64,000 bases of DNA from Serratia nevei (GTDB taxonomy: Bacteria > Pseudomonadota > Gammaproteobacteria > Enterobacterales > Enterobacteriaceae). A program made the position numbers and the translations under genes. A model generated the notes under the pieces. It saw only the letters and a program-made list of their open reading frames with translations, searched no databases and was not told where the DNA came from. The DNA is taken from assembly GCF_037948395.1 (NCBI RefSeq), contig NZ_CP149940.1:2294001-2358000 (forward strand), given 5' to 3'. Positions within the stretch are counted from its first letter, which is position 1. Each line of letters opens with the position of its first letter. Positions 10,501-19,611 of the stretch are shown piece after piece.

Positions 10501-10613
10501 TGCCGCGGCAGCGCTGCCTGGCGACCGGCTATTCCTGCCGCAGCCAGGTGAAACGCATCGAGGGCAATGGCGTGCGCCACCCATTACAGGCACTTCTGGA
10601 GATGATTGAGTGA
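7557..10613 (+). CDS. ydiJ: FAD- and Fe-S-dependent D-2-hydroxyglutarate dehydrogenase YdiJ
   Basis: This 1018-residue fused flavo-iron-sulfur oxidoreductase has the same length as E. coli YdiJ, which oxidises D-2-hydroxyglutarate. The N-terminal part is a VAO/PCMH FAD-binding domain with SPRGGGTGTNGQSL near residue 85. Next comes a C-terminal FAD-oxidase domain with WGEHGKGFRAEY near 495. A 4Fe-4S ferredoxin-type module GCLACKACSTQCPIKID lies near 670, and a CCG-type cysteine domain with SVGCCGMAGTYGHE near the end. It overlaps menI by 4 bases, so the two are probably cotranscribed. Confidence 0.93.
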   Translation: MIPQISQAPGLVQRVLDFLEALKQNGFNGDTATSYADRLTMATDNSIYQLLPDAVVFPRSTADVALIARLAGEERFKTLTFSPRGGGTGTNGQSLNTGIVVDMSRHMNRILEINVEQGWVKVEAGVIKDQLNQYLRPFGYFFSPELSTSNRATLGGMINTDASGQGSLVYGKTSDHVLGLRAVLLGGEMIDTRAMPTALAETIALEETAEGRIYRTVLNRCREQRALILEKFPKLNRFLTGYDLRHVLSDDLQTFDLTRILTGAEGTLAFITEARLDITPLPKVRRLVNVKYDSFDSALRNAPFMVEAKALSVETIDSKVLNLAREDIVWHSVNELIADVPDKEMLGLNIVEFAGDDRALIDGQMETLCQRLDELIAQRQGGVIGYQICGDLAGIERIYNMRKKAVGLLGNAKGRAKPIPFAEDTCVPPQHLADYIVEFRQLLDDHHLSYGMFGHVDAGVLHVRPALDMCDPQQEVLMKQISDRVVALTAKYGGLLWGEHGKGFRAEYSPEFFGETLYEELRRIKAAFDPDNRLNPGKICSPLAVDAPMMQVDAVKRGTFDRQIPVEVRTSFRGALECNGNGLCFNFDVRSPMCPSMKISGNRIHSPKGRATLVREWLRLLAEQGVDPLALEKQLPQQRVSLRGLIEKTRNSWHAGKGEYDFSHEVKEAMSGCLACKACSTQCPIKIDVPGFRSRFLQLYHTRYLRPVSDYMVAGVESYTPLMARAPKVFNFFFRQPWLREMSRNAIGMVDLPLLSSPTLRQQLSGHRATTLTLEQLEGLSAEQRAEHVLIVQDPFTSYYDAKVVADFVRLVEKLGYQPVLLPFSPNGKAQHVKGFLTRFARTARKTADFLNRVAQLGMPLVGVDPALVLCYRDEYREILGAERGDFQVQLVHEWLQQRIADRAEQPATGEPWYLFGHCTETTALPASGQQWAAIFARFGAKLENVSVGCCGMAGTYGHEAKNLQNSLGIYELSWHPTLQRLPRQRCLATGYSCRSQVKRIEGNGVRHPLQALLEMIE

Positions 10614-11026
10614 AATTGTGGAAACGTGAAACATCGCTGGAGCAGCTGAACCGCGCCGGCGACGGCTGCATGGTCAGCCATGTGGGCATCGAGTTTACCC
10701 AACTGGGCGAAGATTTCCTCGAGGCCACCATGCCGGTCGATGGCCGCACCCGGCAGCCGTTCGGGCTGTTGCACGGCGGGGCATCGGTGGTGTTGGCGGA
10801 GTCGATGGGATCGATGGCCGGCTACCTGTGCAGCGAAGGCGAGCAGAAAGTGGTGGGGCTGGAGATCAACGCCAACCACCTGCGCGCGGTGTTCGATGGC
10901 CAGGTGCGCGGGGTGTGTCGCGCACTGCACGTCGGCCGTCGCCATCAGGTGTGGCAAATCGAGATCTTCGACGCGCGCGATCGGCTGTGCTGCACCTCGC
11001 GTCTGACCACGGCGGTCATCGACTGA
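10610..11026 (+). CDS. menI: 1,4-dihydroxy-2-naphthoyl-CoA thioesterase MenI
   Basis: This 138-residue hot-dog-fold thioesterase hydrolyses DHNA-CoA in menaquinone biosynthesis. It carries the family motif FGLLHGGASVVLAES with catalytic Glu64, followed by VVGLEINANH. It matches E. coli MenI (YdiI) along its length. The start is GTG at 10610, whose GTGA overlaps the ydiJ stop (translational coupling); no other start fits the homologues. Confidence 0.94.
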   Translation: MKLWKRETSLEQLNRAGDGCMVSHVGIEFTQLGEDFLEATMPVDGRTRQPFGLLHGGASVVLAESMGSMAGYLCSEGEQKVVGLEINANHLRAVFDGQVRGVCRALHVGRRHQVWQIEIFDARDRLCCTSRLTTAVID

Positions 11027-11038
11027 TTCCCGCCGGTT

Positions 11039-11061
11039 TCCGCAGGCGTTCGGCCTGCGGA
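11039..11061 (+). terminator. Hairpin after menI
   Basis: A perfect 9-bp stem (tccgcaggc/gcctgcgga) with a 5-base loop lies between the convergent menI and its neighbour. The tail gcctttcgcctt is only weakly T-rich. Confidence 0.5.
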
Positions 11062-11071
11062 GCCTTTCGCC

Positions 11072-11476
11072 TTACAGCTGAAACGGCACGCGTTTGACGA
11101 AGTCCTTTTGAAACGCGTTCGCCTTCTCCCAGGTGCCTTCCATTGCATATTTTTGGCAGATCAGCGTCAGCGTGTGGCGGGCGAAGTGGTAGCTTTGCAC
11201 CCGAAACAGCTGGCAGCGCTGTGGGTTGTTGATCTCGACGATCAGCCGGTTGTGCAGCTTGCTGAGCGCGTGCAGGTAGCTGTCGTCGTCGCCGTTCTCC
11301 AGACACAGATTGGCCATGGTGAGGCTGACGCTGTTGTACCGCTTCAGATGGTCGATATTGCATTCCGGGCGCCGCAGCGCCGCTTCGGCCATATAAAAGT
11401 CCACCGTGGCGTCGCGCACGCTGAATTTGTATTCATCAATCTTGCCCAGCAACCATGCGTTGATCGAAAGAGTCAT
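11072..11476 (-). CDS. Unrecognised small protein behind a Fur box
   Basis: 134 residues, soluble-looking and mostly helical by composition, with no signal peptide or membrane span. It has four cysteines (as in RRPECNID, LCLENGD, RCQLF and ICQKY) and many His/Tyr residues. I recognise no domain. The start is the ATG at 11476; a TTG at 11497 in frame lacks a ribosome site and would abut the Fur box. The Fur box lies 25 bases upstream, so iron repression is likely. It sits between menI and suf, where E. coli has the unrelated ydiH. Confidence 0.75.
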   Translation of the reverse strand: MTLSINAWLLGKIDEYKFSVRDATVDFYMAEAALRRPECNIDHLKRYNSVSLTMANLCLENGDDDSYLHALSKLHNRLIVEINNPQRCQLFRVQSYHFARHTLTLICQKYAMEGTWEKANAFQKDFVKRVPFQL

Positions 11477-11500
11477 TGGCTTCGCGCTCAAATTCAAATT

Positions 11501-11520
11501 GAATGATAATCATTATCATA
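11501..11520 (-). promoter_or_regulatory. Fur box before the 11072-11476 gene
   Basis: gaatgataatcattatcata contains atgataatcattatcat, a near-perfect match to the 19-bp Fur consensus. It lies 25 bases upstream of the leftward gene, in the expected promoter position. Confidence 0.85.
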
Positions 11521-11526
11521 TAAACT

Positions 11527-11563
11527 GCCGCGTTGCCGATCAATCCCGGCGCGGCGTTTTTTT
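11527..11563 (+). terminator. Rightward terminator without an obvious gene
   Basis: A 9-bp stem with two wobble pairs (11527-11535 with 11547-11555) is followed by seven T. It reads rightwards, yet no rightward gene ends here; the nearest is menI, 500 bases back. It may stop transcripts antisense to the Fur-box gene. Confidence 0.6.
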
Positions 11564-11930
11564 ATTGCTCAGGAGGGTAAAAGACCGCCGCCGACCCAAC
11601 TTAATCCTGAGCGACTAAACTTTAACCTGAGGGCCGCGCGCTTGCGCCGCGCCACGAAATGCCGATAAACGCACATTTACGACAGACAGAATGCAGAAAT
11701 AGGTATTTTCTATGAATGTTTAGATCGGCAACGCACCGCAGCGCTGTAACGCTGACGGGCCACCGGGGAGTGCGGTACGGTGATGCAGGATAGATAACGA
11801 ATTCATAGGGATAGCATGCACACCTTGCCGCCTGACGCCGCAAGCCGCCACGGGTGTCCCGTTGGCTTGCCGCGCGCCGCAGCGAAAAACCGCGCTCGCG
11901 GCGGATACCCCCGCAAAACAAACGGTTGAA

Positions 11931-11949
11931 GTGATAATCGTTATCACTA
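11931..11949 (+). promoter_or_regulatory. Fur box of the suf operon
   Basis: gtgataatcgttatcacta contains GTGATAA/TTATCAC, perfect 7-bp arms around a 3-base centre. It is about 55 bases before sufA. The suf operon is Fur-repressed in E. coli and induced by iron limitation and oxidative stress. I could not place OxyR or IscR sites. Confidence 0.85.
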
Positions 11950-12003
11950 ACATATAAGCAACCCAGATTGGCTGTGGCCAAACACGAGTGTGAGGTAGAC
12001 CCT

Positions 12004-12375
12004 ATGCAAACGGAAAATGTCGGCACTTTTTCTCTGGATGAAAATGTCTGGCAAGGCATTTCGCTCAGCGACAGCGCCGTACGACAAATAACGAAACTGA
12101 TGCAGCAGGATCCGCAGGTGAAAGGGCTGCAGCTAGGGGTGAAACAATCCGGCTGCGCCGGCTTTGCCTATGTGCTGGATCTGACCCGCGAACCCGCCGA
12201 TGACGATCTGCTGTTTGAGCGCGACGGCGCCAAACTCTATGTGCCGCTGAAGGCTATGCCGTTCATCGACGGCACCACGGTAGATTATGTCCGCGAAGGG
12301 CTGAATCAGATATTCAAATTCAATAACCCTAAAGCTCAGCATGCCTGCGGGTGCGGCGAGAGCTTTGGCGTTTGA
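12004..12375 (+). CDS. sufA: Fe-S cluster carrier SufA
   Basis: This 123-residue A-type Fe-S scaffold/carrier passes clusters from SufBC2D to target proteins. It has the three conserved cysteines: Cys51 in KQSGCAGF, and Cys115 and Cys117 in the terminal CGCGE. The ATG at 12004 was preferred because the conserved part starts soon after; a GTG-side extension to 11968 adds 12 unmatched residues. First gene of sufABCDSE; the sufB start follows 15 bases later. Confidence 0.95.
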   Translation: MQTENVGTFSLDENVWQGISLSDSAVRQITKLMQQDPQVKGLQLGVKQSGCAGFAYVLDLTREPADDDLLFERDGAKLYVPLKAMPFIDGTTVDYVREGLNQIFKFNNPKAQHACGCGESFGV

Positions 12376-12389
12376 GCGATGCAATCAAC

Positions 12390-13886
12390 ATGACACGAAG
12401 CAATGTAGAAATGCCTAATGAAGTGCAGGCTTGGGTCAGCGAAGGTCGCTACAAAGAAGGTTTCTTCACCCAGCTGGCAACCGATGAGTTGGCCAAAGGC
12501 ATCAACGAAGAGGTGGTGCGCGCCATCTCGGCCAAGCGCAACGAACCCGAGTGGATGCTGGAATTCCGCCTTGAGGCCTACCGCGCCTGGCTGCAGATGG
12601 AAGAGCCGCACTGGCTGAAGGCCAATTACGATCGCCTGAACTACCAGGACTACAGTTACTATTCGGCGCCGTCCTGCGGCAGCTGCGACGATGCCTGCGG
12701 TTCGCAACCCGGCGCCGAGCAGCAACCGGGCGCGGCGACGGAAAAAGATTACCTGACCAGCGAAGTGGAGCTGGCGTTCAATCAGCTCGGCGTGCCGGTG
12801 CGCGAGGGCAGCGAGGTGGCGGTGGACGCCATCTTCGACTCGGTCTCGGTCGCTACCACTTACCGTGAAAAACTGGCGGAGAGCGGGGTGATCTTCTGCT
12901 CGTTCGGCGAAGCGATCCAGGAATACCCGGACCTGGTGCGTCAGTACCTGGGCCGCGTGGTGCCCTCCAACGATAACTTCTTCGCTGCGCTGAACGCCGC
13001 GGTGGCCTCCGACGGCACCTTCGTCTATGTGCCGAAAGGCGTGCGCTGCCCGATGGAGCTGTCGACCTATTTCCGTATCAACGCCGCCAAAACCGGCCAG
13101 TTCGAGCGCACCATCCTGATCGCCGACGAAGGCAGCTATGTCAGCTACATCGAAGGCTGCTCGGCCCCGGTGCGCGACAGCTACCAGCTGCACGCGGCGG
13201 TGGTGGAAGTGATCCTGCATAAAGACGCCGAAGTGAAATACTCGACGGTGCAGAACTGGTTCTCCGGCGGCGAGAGCAAGGGCGGCATCCTCAACTTCGT
13301 CACCAAGCGCGCGCTGTGTGAAGGCGCCGGCTCGAAAATGTCCTGGACCCAGTCGGAAACCGGCTCGGCCATCACCTGGAAATACCCGAGCGTGATTTTG
13401 CAGGGCGACAATTCGATCGGCGAATTCTTCTCGGTGGCGCTGACCAGCGGCCATCAGCAGGCGGACACCGGCACCAAGATGATCCACATCGGCAAAAACA
13501 CCAAGTCGACTATCATCGCCAAAGGCATCTCCGCCGGCCACAGCGAGAACACCTATCGCGGCCTGGTGAAAATCCTGCCGGGGGCGGAAAACGCCCGTAA
13601 CTTTACCCAGTGCGACTCGATGCTGATCGGGCCGGACAGCGGTGCCCACACGTTCCCTTACGTTGAAGCGCGCAACAACAGCGCTCAGCTGGAGCACGAA
13701 GCCACCACCTCGAAGATCGGCGACGACCAGCTGTTCTACTGCCTGCAGCGCGGCATCAGCGAGGATGACGCCATTTCGATGATCGTCAACGGTTTCTGCA
13801 AGGACGTTTTCTCCGAGCTGCCGCTGGAGTTCGCCGTCGAGGCGCAGAAACTTCTGGCCATCAGCCTGGAACACAGCGTGGGTTAA
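12390..13886 (+). CDS. sufB: Fe-S cluster scaffold subunit SufB
   Basis: This 498-residue SufB forms SufBC2D, the scaffold on which Fe-S clusters are built. It is almost identical in layout to E. coli SufB (495 aa), with [17 protein letters not shown] near the start, an SAPSCG cysteine motif and the C-terminal beta-helix ending [11 protein letters not shown]. The start at ATG 12390 (MTRSNVEMP) fits the family length; a longer frame from 12351 would overlap sufA. Confidence 0.96.
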   Translation: MTRSNVEMPNEVQAWVSEGRYKEGFFTQLATDELAKGINEEVVRAISAKRNEPEWMLEFRLEAYRAWLQMEEPHWLKANYDRLNYQDYSYYSAPSCGSCDDACGSQPGAEQQPGAATEKDYLTSEVELAFNQLGVPVREGSEVAVDAIFDSVSVATTYREKLAESGVIFCSFGEAIQEYPDLVRQYLGRVVPSNDNFFAALNAAVASDGTFVYVPKGVRCPMELSTYFRINAAKTGQFERTILIADEGSYVSYIEGCSAPVRDSYQLHAAVVEVILHKDAEVKYSTVQNWFSGGESKGGILNFVTKRALCEGAGSKMSWTQSETGSAITWKYPSVILQGDNSIGEFFSVALTSGHQQADTGTKMIHIGKNTKSTIIAKGISAGHSENTYRGLVKILPGAENARNFTQCDSMLIGPDSGAHTFPYVEARNNSAQLEHEATTSKIGDDQLFYCLQRGISEDDAISMIVNGFCKDVFSELPLEFAVEAQKLLAISLEHSVG

Positions 13887-13929
13887 TCGCCGCATTTTTA
13901 GCGCCGTCGGCGCTATCTGAGGACACAGC

Positions 13930-14676
13930 ATGTTAAGCATCAAGAATTTGAAAGTCAGCGTGGAAGGCAACGAGATCCTCAAGGGATTGGATCTGGAGAT
14001 CAAACCGGGCGAAGTGCACGCCATCATGGGGCCGAACGGCTCGGGCAAGAGCACGCTGTCCGCCACGCTGGCCGGGCGTGAAGAGTACGAAGTGACCGAA
14101 GGGGAAGTCACCTTCAAGGGCAAGGATCTGCTGGAGCTGGATCCGGAAGATCGCGCCGGCGAAGGCGTGTTCCTGGCCTTCCAGTACCCGGTGGAGATCC
14201 CTGGCGTCAGCAACCACTTCTTCCTGCAGACGTCGGTCAACGCGGTGCGCAAATACCGCGAGCAGGAGCCGCTTGATCGCTTTGACTTCGCCGATTTCAT
14301 CGAAGAGAAAATCGCGCTGCTGGATATGCCGGCCGATCTGTTGACCCGTTCGGTCAACGTCGGCTTCTCCGGCGGTGAGAAAAAACGCAACGATATTCTG
14401 CAGATGGCGGCGCTGGAGCCGGATCTGTGCATTCTCGATGAAACCGACTCGGGCCTGGACATCGACGCGCTGAAGATCGTCGCCAACGGCGTCAACTCGC
14501 TGCGGGACGGCAAGCGCGCCTTTATCATCGTGACCCACTATCAGCGCATTCTGGACTACATCAAACCGGATTACGTACACGTGCTGTCCCAGGGGCGCAT
14601 CGTTAAATCCGGCGATTTCTCGCTGGTGAAACAGTTGGAGGAGCAGGGCTATGGCTGGCTTACCGACCAACAGTAA
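13930..14676 (+). CDS. sufC: Fe-S assembly ATPase SufC
   Basis: This 248-residue ABC-type ATPase is soluble and drives conformational change in SufBC2D. It has Walker A GPNGSGKST at 34-42, the ABC signature FSGGEKKRNDIL near 150, and Walker B LCILDETDSGLD. It overlaps sufD by 26 bases, which suggests coupled translation. Confidence 0.97.
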   Translation: MLSIKNLKVSVEGNEILKGLDLEIKPGEVHAIMGPNGSGKSTLSATLAGREEYEVTEGEVTFKGKDLLELDPEDRAGEGVFLAFQYPVEIPGVSNHFFLQTSVNAVRKYREQEPLDRFDFADFIEEKIALLDMPADLLTRSVNVGFSGGEKKRNDILQMAALEPDLCILDETDSGLDIDALKIVANGVNSLRDGKRAFIIVTHYQRILDYIKPDYVHVLSQGRIVKSGDFSLVKQLEEQGYGWLTDQQ

Positions 14677-15937
14677 TTCAAACGCGCTGCAGCAGCTGTA
14701 TCGCCTGTTCGAAGGCCGCGGCGGCGAGCGTTCGCCGCATGCGCTGGCGCACTGGCAGCAGGCGCTGCGCCTCGGCTGGCCGACGCGCAAGCATGAAAAC
14801 TGGAAATACACGCCGCTGGAGAGCCTGCTGGAGCAGCAGTTCCTCGATCCGCAGCCCGCGCCGGTGAGCGCAGAGCAGCTTGAGGCGCTGGCGCTCGGCA
14901 TCGATGCCTGTCGGCTGGTGTTTATCGACGGCCGCTACAGCGCCGCGCTCAGCGATGGCGATCTGGGCGACTACCAGTTCGAGTTGACCGCCTACGGCAC
15001 GCCGCAGGCGCTGCCGGAGCCGATCCAGCCGGAGATTTTCCTGCACCTGACCGAAAGCCTGGCGCAGGAAACCAGCCTGATTCGTTTGCCGGCCGGCAAG
15101 GCCCCGGCCCGCCCGCTGTACCTGCTGCACATCAGCAGCGGACGCGGCGCCACCGGGGAAGTGAACACCGTGCATCATCGTCACCATCTGGAGATCGGGC
15201 GCGGCGCCGAGGCGGAAGTGATTGAACACTATGTCAGCCTGGGCGAGGCCGCGCACTTCACCGGCGCGCGCCTGACCGCCAACGTGGCGGACAACGCCGG
15301 GCTGTTGCACTGCAAGCTGGCGTTTGAGAGCCAGCCGAGCTACCACTTTGCCCATAACGATCTGGTTATCGGCCGCGACGCGCGGGTGAAAAGCGACAGC
15401 TTCCTGCTGGGCGCCGGCCTGACGCGGCACAACACCAGCGCACAGCTGAACGGCGAAGGCGCAAACCTGGTGATCAACAGCCTGGTGCTGCCGGTGGGCA
15501 AAGAGATCTGCGATACCCGCACCTATCTGGAGCACAACAAAGGCTATTGCGAAAGCCGCCAGCTGCATAAAACCGTGGTCAGCGATCGCGGCAAGGCGGT
15601 GTTCAACGGCATGATCAAAGTGGCCAAGCACGCGATCAAAACCGACGGCCAGATGACCAACCATAACCTGCTGTTGGGTAAGGTGGCGGAAGTGGATACC
15701 AAGCCGCAGCTGGAGATTTACGCCGACGACGTCAAATGCAGCCACGGCGCCACCGTGGGGCGTATCGATGAAGAGCAGCTGTTCTATCTGCAGTCGCGCG
15801 GCATCGACAAACATGCGGCGCAGCAGATGATTATCTTTGCCTTCGCCGCCGAGCTGACCGAAGGCATCGCCAACGACACCATCCGGGAACGGGTGCTGGC
15901 GCGCATCGCCCAGCGCCTGCCGGGGGAGGCTGCATGA
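14651..15937 (+). CDS. sufD: Fe-S cluster assembly protein SufD
   Basis: This 428-residue paralogue of SufB pairs with it in SufBC2D and is needed for iron entry. It starts MAGLP as in E. coli. The C-terminal beta-helix domain has the conserved [23 protein letters not shown] and LFYLQSRGI blocks. The ATG at 14651 lies inside the sufC 3' end, and the gene overlaps sufS by 4 bases (ATGA). Confidence 0.96.
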   Translation: MAGLPTNSNSNALQQLYRLFEGRGGERSPHALAHWQQALRLGWPTRKHENWKYTPLESLLEQQFLDPQPAPVSAEQLEALALGIDACRLVFIDGRYSAALSDGDLGDYQFELTAYGTPQALPEPIQPEIFLHLTESLAQETSLIRLPAGKAPARPLYLLHISSGRGATGEVNTVHHRHHLEIGRGAEAEVIEHYVSLGEAAHFTGARLTANVADNAGLLHCKLAFESQPSYHFAHNDLVIGRDARVKSDSFLLGAGLTRHNTSAQLNGEGANLVINSLVLPVGKEICDTRTYLEHNKGYCESRQLHKTVVSDRGKAVFNGMIKVAKHAIKTDGQMTNHNLLLGKVAEVDTKPQLEIYADDVKCSHGATVGRIDEEQLFYLQSRGIDKHAAQQMIIFAFAAELTEGIANDTIRERVLARIAQRLPGEAA

Positions 15938-17160
15938 GTTATCCGATTGAACGCGTGCGCGGCGATTTTCCGCTGCTGGCGCGTGAGGTGAACGGCCAAC
16001 CGCTGGCCTATCTCGACAGCGCCGCCAGCGCGCAGAAACCGCAGGCGGTGATCGACCGCGAGCTGGAGTTCTACCGCCACGGTTATGCGGCGGTGCATCG
16101 CGGCATCCACACCCTGAGTGCCGAGGCGACTCAGCAGATGGAAGCGGTGCGGGAGCAGGCGGCGCGCTTTATCAACGCCGCCTCGGCGGAAGAGATGGTG
16201 TTCGTCAAGGGCACCACCGAAGGCATCAATCTGGTGGCCAACAGCTTTGGCCGCCACCTGCTGCAGCCGGGCGATGCGATTCTCATCACCGAGATGGAGC
16301 ACCACGCCAACATCGTGCCGTGGCAGATGCTGGCGGAGGAGCGCGGGCTGCAGCTGCGGGTGTGGCCGCTACAGCCGGACGGTACGCTGGATCTGGCGCG
16401 ACTGCCGGAACTGGTCGATGCGTCCTGTAAACTGCTGGCGCTGACCGAGGTCTCCAACGTGCTGGGCACCGTCAACCCGGTGCGCGACATTATCGCCCGC
16501 GCCAGAGCCCTGGCGCCGAATTTGACGGTGCTGGTGGACGGCGCGCAGGCGGTGATGCACCAGCGCGTCGATGTCCAGGCGCTGGACTGCGATTTTTATG
16601 TGTTTTCCGGCCACAAGCTGTACGGTCCTTCCGGCATCGGCATGCTGTATGGCCGCCAGGCGCTGCTGCAGCAGATGCCGCCGTGGGAAGGGGGCGGCTC
16701 GATGATCCGCCAGGTCAGCCTGACGGCGGGCACCACCTTCGCCGATCCGCCGTGGCGCTTCGAGGCCGGTTCGCCGAACACCGCCGGCATCATGGGGCTG
16801 GGGGCGGCGTTTGATTACGTTGAAGCCCTGGGCCTGAATGCGATCCACGATTATGAACAGTCGCTGATGCACTACGCGTTGGAGGCGCTCAGCCAGGTGC
16901 CGACGCTGAAAGTCTATGGCCCGGCCCATCGCGCCGGGGTGATCGCCTTCAATCTGGGGGAACACCATGCCTATGACGTCGGCAGCTTCCTCGATCAGTA
17001 CGGCATCGCCATTCGCACCGGCCACCACTGCGCCATGCCGCTGATGGCGTTTTATCAGGTGCCGAGCATGTGCCGCGCTTCGCTGGCGTTATATAATACC
17101 CGCGAAGAGGTGGACCGGCTGGTGGCCGGGCTGCAACGCATTCATCAGCTATTAGGCTAG
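15934..17160 (+). CDS. sufS: Cysteine desulfurase SufS
   Basis: This 408-residue PLP enzyme takes sulfur from cysteine and hands it to SufE. The PLP lysine is Lys228 in [13 protein letters not shown]; the persulfide cysteine is Cys366 in [11 protein letters not shown], within the conserved flexible loop. Substrate-binding blocks DSAASAQKP and [11 protein letters not shown] are intact. It is a group II desulfurase of the usual length. Confidence 0.97.
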   Translation: MSYPIERVRGDFPLLAREVNGQPLAYLDSAASAQKPQAVIDRELEFYRHGYAAVHRGIHTLSAEATQQMEAVREQAARFINAASAEEMVFVKGTTEGINLVANSFGRHLLQPGDAILITEMEHHANIVPWQMLAEERGLQLRVWPLQPDGTLDLARLPELVDASCKLLALTEVSNVLGTVNPVRDIIARARALAPNLTVLVDGAQAVMHQRVDVQALDCDFYVFSGHKLYGPSGIGMLYGRQALLQQMPPWEGGGSMIRQVSLTAGTTFADPPWRFEAGSPNTAGIMGLGAAFDYVEALGLNAIHDYEQSLMHYALEALSQVPTLKVYGPAHRAGVIAFNLGEHHAYDVGSFLDQYGIAIRTGHHCAMPLMAFYQVPSMCRASLALYNTREEVDRLVAGLQRIHQLLG

Positions 17161-17196
17161 GCCGGGGCGCGTCCCCGGCGGTACAAAAGGATCCCC

Positions 17197-17613
17197 ATGG
17201 CGAATTTGCCGGACAAAGATAAATTGGTGCGAAATTTCTCCCGCTGTTTGAACTGGGAGGAGAAATACCTTTACGTGATTGAACTCGGTGCCAAATTGCC
17301 GCCGCTGGACGAGGCTGAGCGGCAGGCCTGCAACCTGATCTCCGGTTGTCAGAGCCAGGTGTGGATTGTGATGCGCCTCGATGAGCAGGGGCAGGTCGAG
17401 TTTCACGGCGACAGCGACGCGGCGATCGTCAAAGGCCTGCTGGCGGTGGTGTTTATTCTGTATCGCCAATTGACGCCGCAGCAGATTGTCGAGCTCGACG
17501 TGCGGCCGTTTTTCGCCGAGCTGGCGCTCAGCCAACACCTGACGCCTTCGCGTTCACAGGGGCTGGAGGCGATGATCCGCGCCATTCGCAGTAAAGCCAC
17601 GCAGCTGGCCTGA
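17197..17613 (+). CDS. sufE: Sulfur acceptor SufE
   Basis: This 138-residue protein accepts persulfide sulfur from SufS at Cys51 ([10 protein letters not shown]) and delivers it to SufB. Last gene of the suf operon, 36 bases after sufS. Length and all conserved blocks match E. coli SufE. Confidence 0.96.
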   Translation: MANLPDKDKLVRNFSRCLNWEEKYLYVIELGAKLPPLDEAERQACNLISGCQSQVWIVMRLDEQGQVEFHGDSDAAIVKGLLAVVFILYRQLTPQQIVELDVRPFFAELALSQHLTPSRSQGLEAMIRAIRSKATQLA

Positions 17614-17636
17614 GCCTGAACGCCCCCGTTCTTGAG

Positions 17637-17673
17637 GGCTCATTGATACATTCGTTTTGTCAATGAGCCTTTA
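17637..17673 (+). terminator. Probable suf operon terminator
   Basis: A 10-bp perfect stem (ggctcattga/tcaatgagcc) with a 13-base loop and a short T-tract follows the sufE stop by 23 bases. Confidence 0.55.
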
Positions 17674-17910
17674 CAATCCACGCTTTCCCCCCAGATAACA
17701 TCCCCAATTCAGTGATATTTCAGCAGCTTATCCGTTGACGTTTCGTTGACAATCAACGGCGGTGATTACGTTATAACGTGTTGATTTTTAGAGAACTTAT
17801 TGCCTTTGATGCCAGCATTGCTAGTATTAATCAGGTATTGTCTGATTTACCCGCCGCCGGGCGCTCGTTAGCCTTGGGGACGAACCGTCATAAAAAATAT
17901 AGGGATGATA

Positions 17911-18924
17911 ATGAAACGTGCGTTGAGTTTAATGGGCATGGTCTTCGCCACCGTATTGGCCGGCACGCAGGCCGCCAGTGCGACCGAGTACCCGCTGCCG
18001 CCGCCGGACAGCCGTCTGATCGGTGAAAACACCACTTATACCGTGCCAAACGACGGCCGTCCGCTGGAGGCGATCGCCGCCGACTACAAGATTGGCCTGC
18101 TGGGCATGCTGGAAGCCAACCCCGGCACCGACCCGTTCCTGCCTAAGCCGGGTACGGTGCTGACCATTCCGACCCAAATGCTGCTGCCTGATACCAAGCG
18201 TGAAGGGATCATCGTCAACCTGGCCGAGCTGCGCCTTTACTACTATCCGAAAGGCGAGAACAAAGTGATCGTCTATCCGATCGGTATCGGCCAGACCGGC
18301 ATGCACACGCCGCTGGAAGTGACCTCCGTGAGCCAGAAGATCCCCAACCCGACCTGGACGCCTACCGCCAACATCCGCAAACGCTATCAGTCCCAGGGCG
18401 TGACGCTGCCTGCGGTGGTGCCGGCCGGCCCTGAGAACCCGATGGGGCTGTTCGCCCTGCGTCTGGCGATGGGGCGCGGTGAATACCTGATCCACGGCAC
18501 CAATGCCAACTTCGGGATCGGCATGCGAGTCAGCTCCGGCTGTATTCGTCTGCGTCCGACGGACATCGAAGCGCTGTTCAACCAGGTGCCACGCGGTACG
18601 CGGGTGCAGGTGATCAACGATCCGGTGAAGATTTCGGTTGAGCCGGACGGCAAACGCTATGTGGAAGTGCACCAGCCGCTGTCGCGGGTAGAAAGCGACG
18701 ATCCGCAGACCATGCCGATTGCGTTGTCTAAAGCGGAGAAAGCCTTCGCTGCAGATGGGCAAACCGATCGCGCCGTGTTCGATAGCGCGGTTGTACGCCG
18801 TTCTGGCATGCCGGTGCTGGTCAACGTGGGGGAGAACCCGTCTGAGGTGAGTTTAACGCCTGTAGCGGCGCCTGCGGCGAATAAGAGCCCATTCAAGGCA
18901 GCGCCAATCAGTTCAGTGAACTAA
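17911..18924 (+). CDS. ldtE: L,D-transpeptidase LdtE
   Basis: This periplasmic enzyme forms meso-DAP to meso-DAP (3-3) peptidoglycan cross-links. It has 337 residues: a Sec signal peptide ending near ASA-TEY, a LysM-like peptidoglycan-binding segment (about 42-88) and a YkuD catalytic domain with HGTNANFGIG and the catalytic Cys211 in VSSGCIRL. The ATG at 17911 was chosen over 17905 because AGGG then sits 6 bases upstream. A proline/alanine-rich tail follows the domain. It ends tail-to-tail with lpp, whose product also attaches to DAP residues. Confidence 0.93.
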   Translation: MKRALSLMGMVFATVLAGTQAASATEYPLPPPDSRLIGENTTYTVPNDGRPLEAIAADYKIGLLGMLEANPGTDPFLPKPGTVLTIPTQMLLPDTKREGIIVNLAELRLYYYPKGENKVIVYPIGIGQTGMHTPLEVTSVSQKIPNPTWTPTANIRKRYQSQGVTLPAVVPAGPENPMGLFALRLAMGRGEYLIHGTNANFGIGMRVSSGCIRLRPTDIEALFNQVPRGTRVQVINDPVKISVEPDGKRYVEVHQPLSRVESDDPQTMPIALSKAEKAFAADGQTDRAVFDSAVVRRSGMPVLVNVGENPSEVSLTPVAAPAANKSPFKAAPISSVN

Positions 18925-18946
18925 GTTTGCAGGACTGAGCGGTCGA

Positions 18947-18980
18947 AGAGGGGGTCAGCGTGCTGAGCCTCTTTTTTTTT
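18947..18980 (+). terminator. ldtE terminator
   Basis: A stem of about 10 bp, with one mismatch and one wobble pair, spans gagggggtcagc/gctgagcctc and is followed by ten T residues. Confidence 0.85.
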
Positions 18981-19017
18981 GCCTGCCGAAGGAGAACCCC
19001 CGGGCCGATGAGCAGGC

Positions 19018-19050
19018 AAAAAAAAACGGCGCACAATGTGCGCCGTTTTC
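19018..19050 (-). terminator. lpp terminator
   Basis: A perfect stem (aacggcgcac/gtgcgccgtt) with a 3-base loop is followed on the minus strand by a run of eight or more T. Confidence 0.92.
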
Positions 19051-19066
19051 AATAACCAAAGCTAAC

Positions 19067-19324
<258 letters not shown>

Positions 19325-19339
19325 TTAATCTCCATGTAG

Positions 19340-19375
19340 CGTTACAAGTATTACACAAACTTTTTTCGAAAGAGA
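19340..19375 (-). promoter_or_regulatory. lpp promoter
   Basis: On the minus strand gtgtaatacttgtaacgct is identical to the E. coli lpp -10/start region, with -10 TAATAC at 19348-19353 and transcription start near 19340. The A+T-rich block just upstream corresponds to the strong E. coli lpp promoter. Confidence 0.8.
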
Positions 19376-19554
19376 ATAATTTTTTAGTGTTGAGGTGCTT
19401 TATTTTGATCGTTCGCTCAAACTTGCATCTGGTTTTACAAATTAGTTAAAAAAACGAGGGAAAACAGCCGGCTTCCATGGGACTACTCCGATTTGTTATT
19501 AGCTAAATAATGAGCGGATCGCGGTTGCGTTTTGAGAAAAATAGTTTACTGCCG

Positions 19555-19584
19555 ATAAAAAAAACGCCGCAAAGCGGCGTTTTG
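19555..19584 (-). terminator. pykF terminator
   Basis: Perfect stem aaaacgccgc/gcggcgtttt with a 3-base loop, followed on the minus strand by a run of T. Confidence 0.9.
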
Positions 19585-19611
19585 ATCAAGGTAATTATGT
19601 CACGTTTTATA

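Noticed and set aside
11500..11600. RyhB-like sRNA next to the Fur box
   Set aside because: The conserved RyhB core is absent and the distance from Fur box to terminator is too short.
11622..12059. 145-codon minus-strand frame before sufA
   Set aside because: Covers the suf promoter and Fur box, no recognisable product, low-complexity translation.
12336..14528. 730-codon minus-strand frame across sufB and sufC
   Set aside because: Antisense of two very well conserved genes; no ribosome site or homologous motif.
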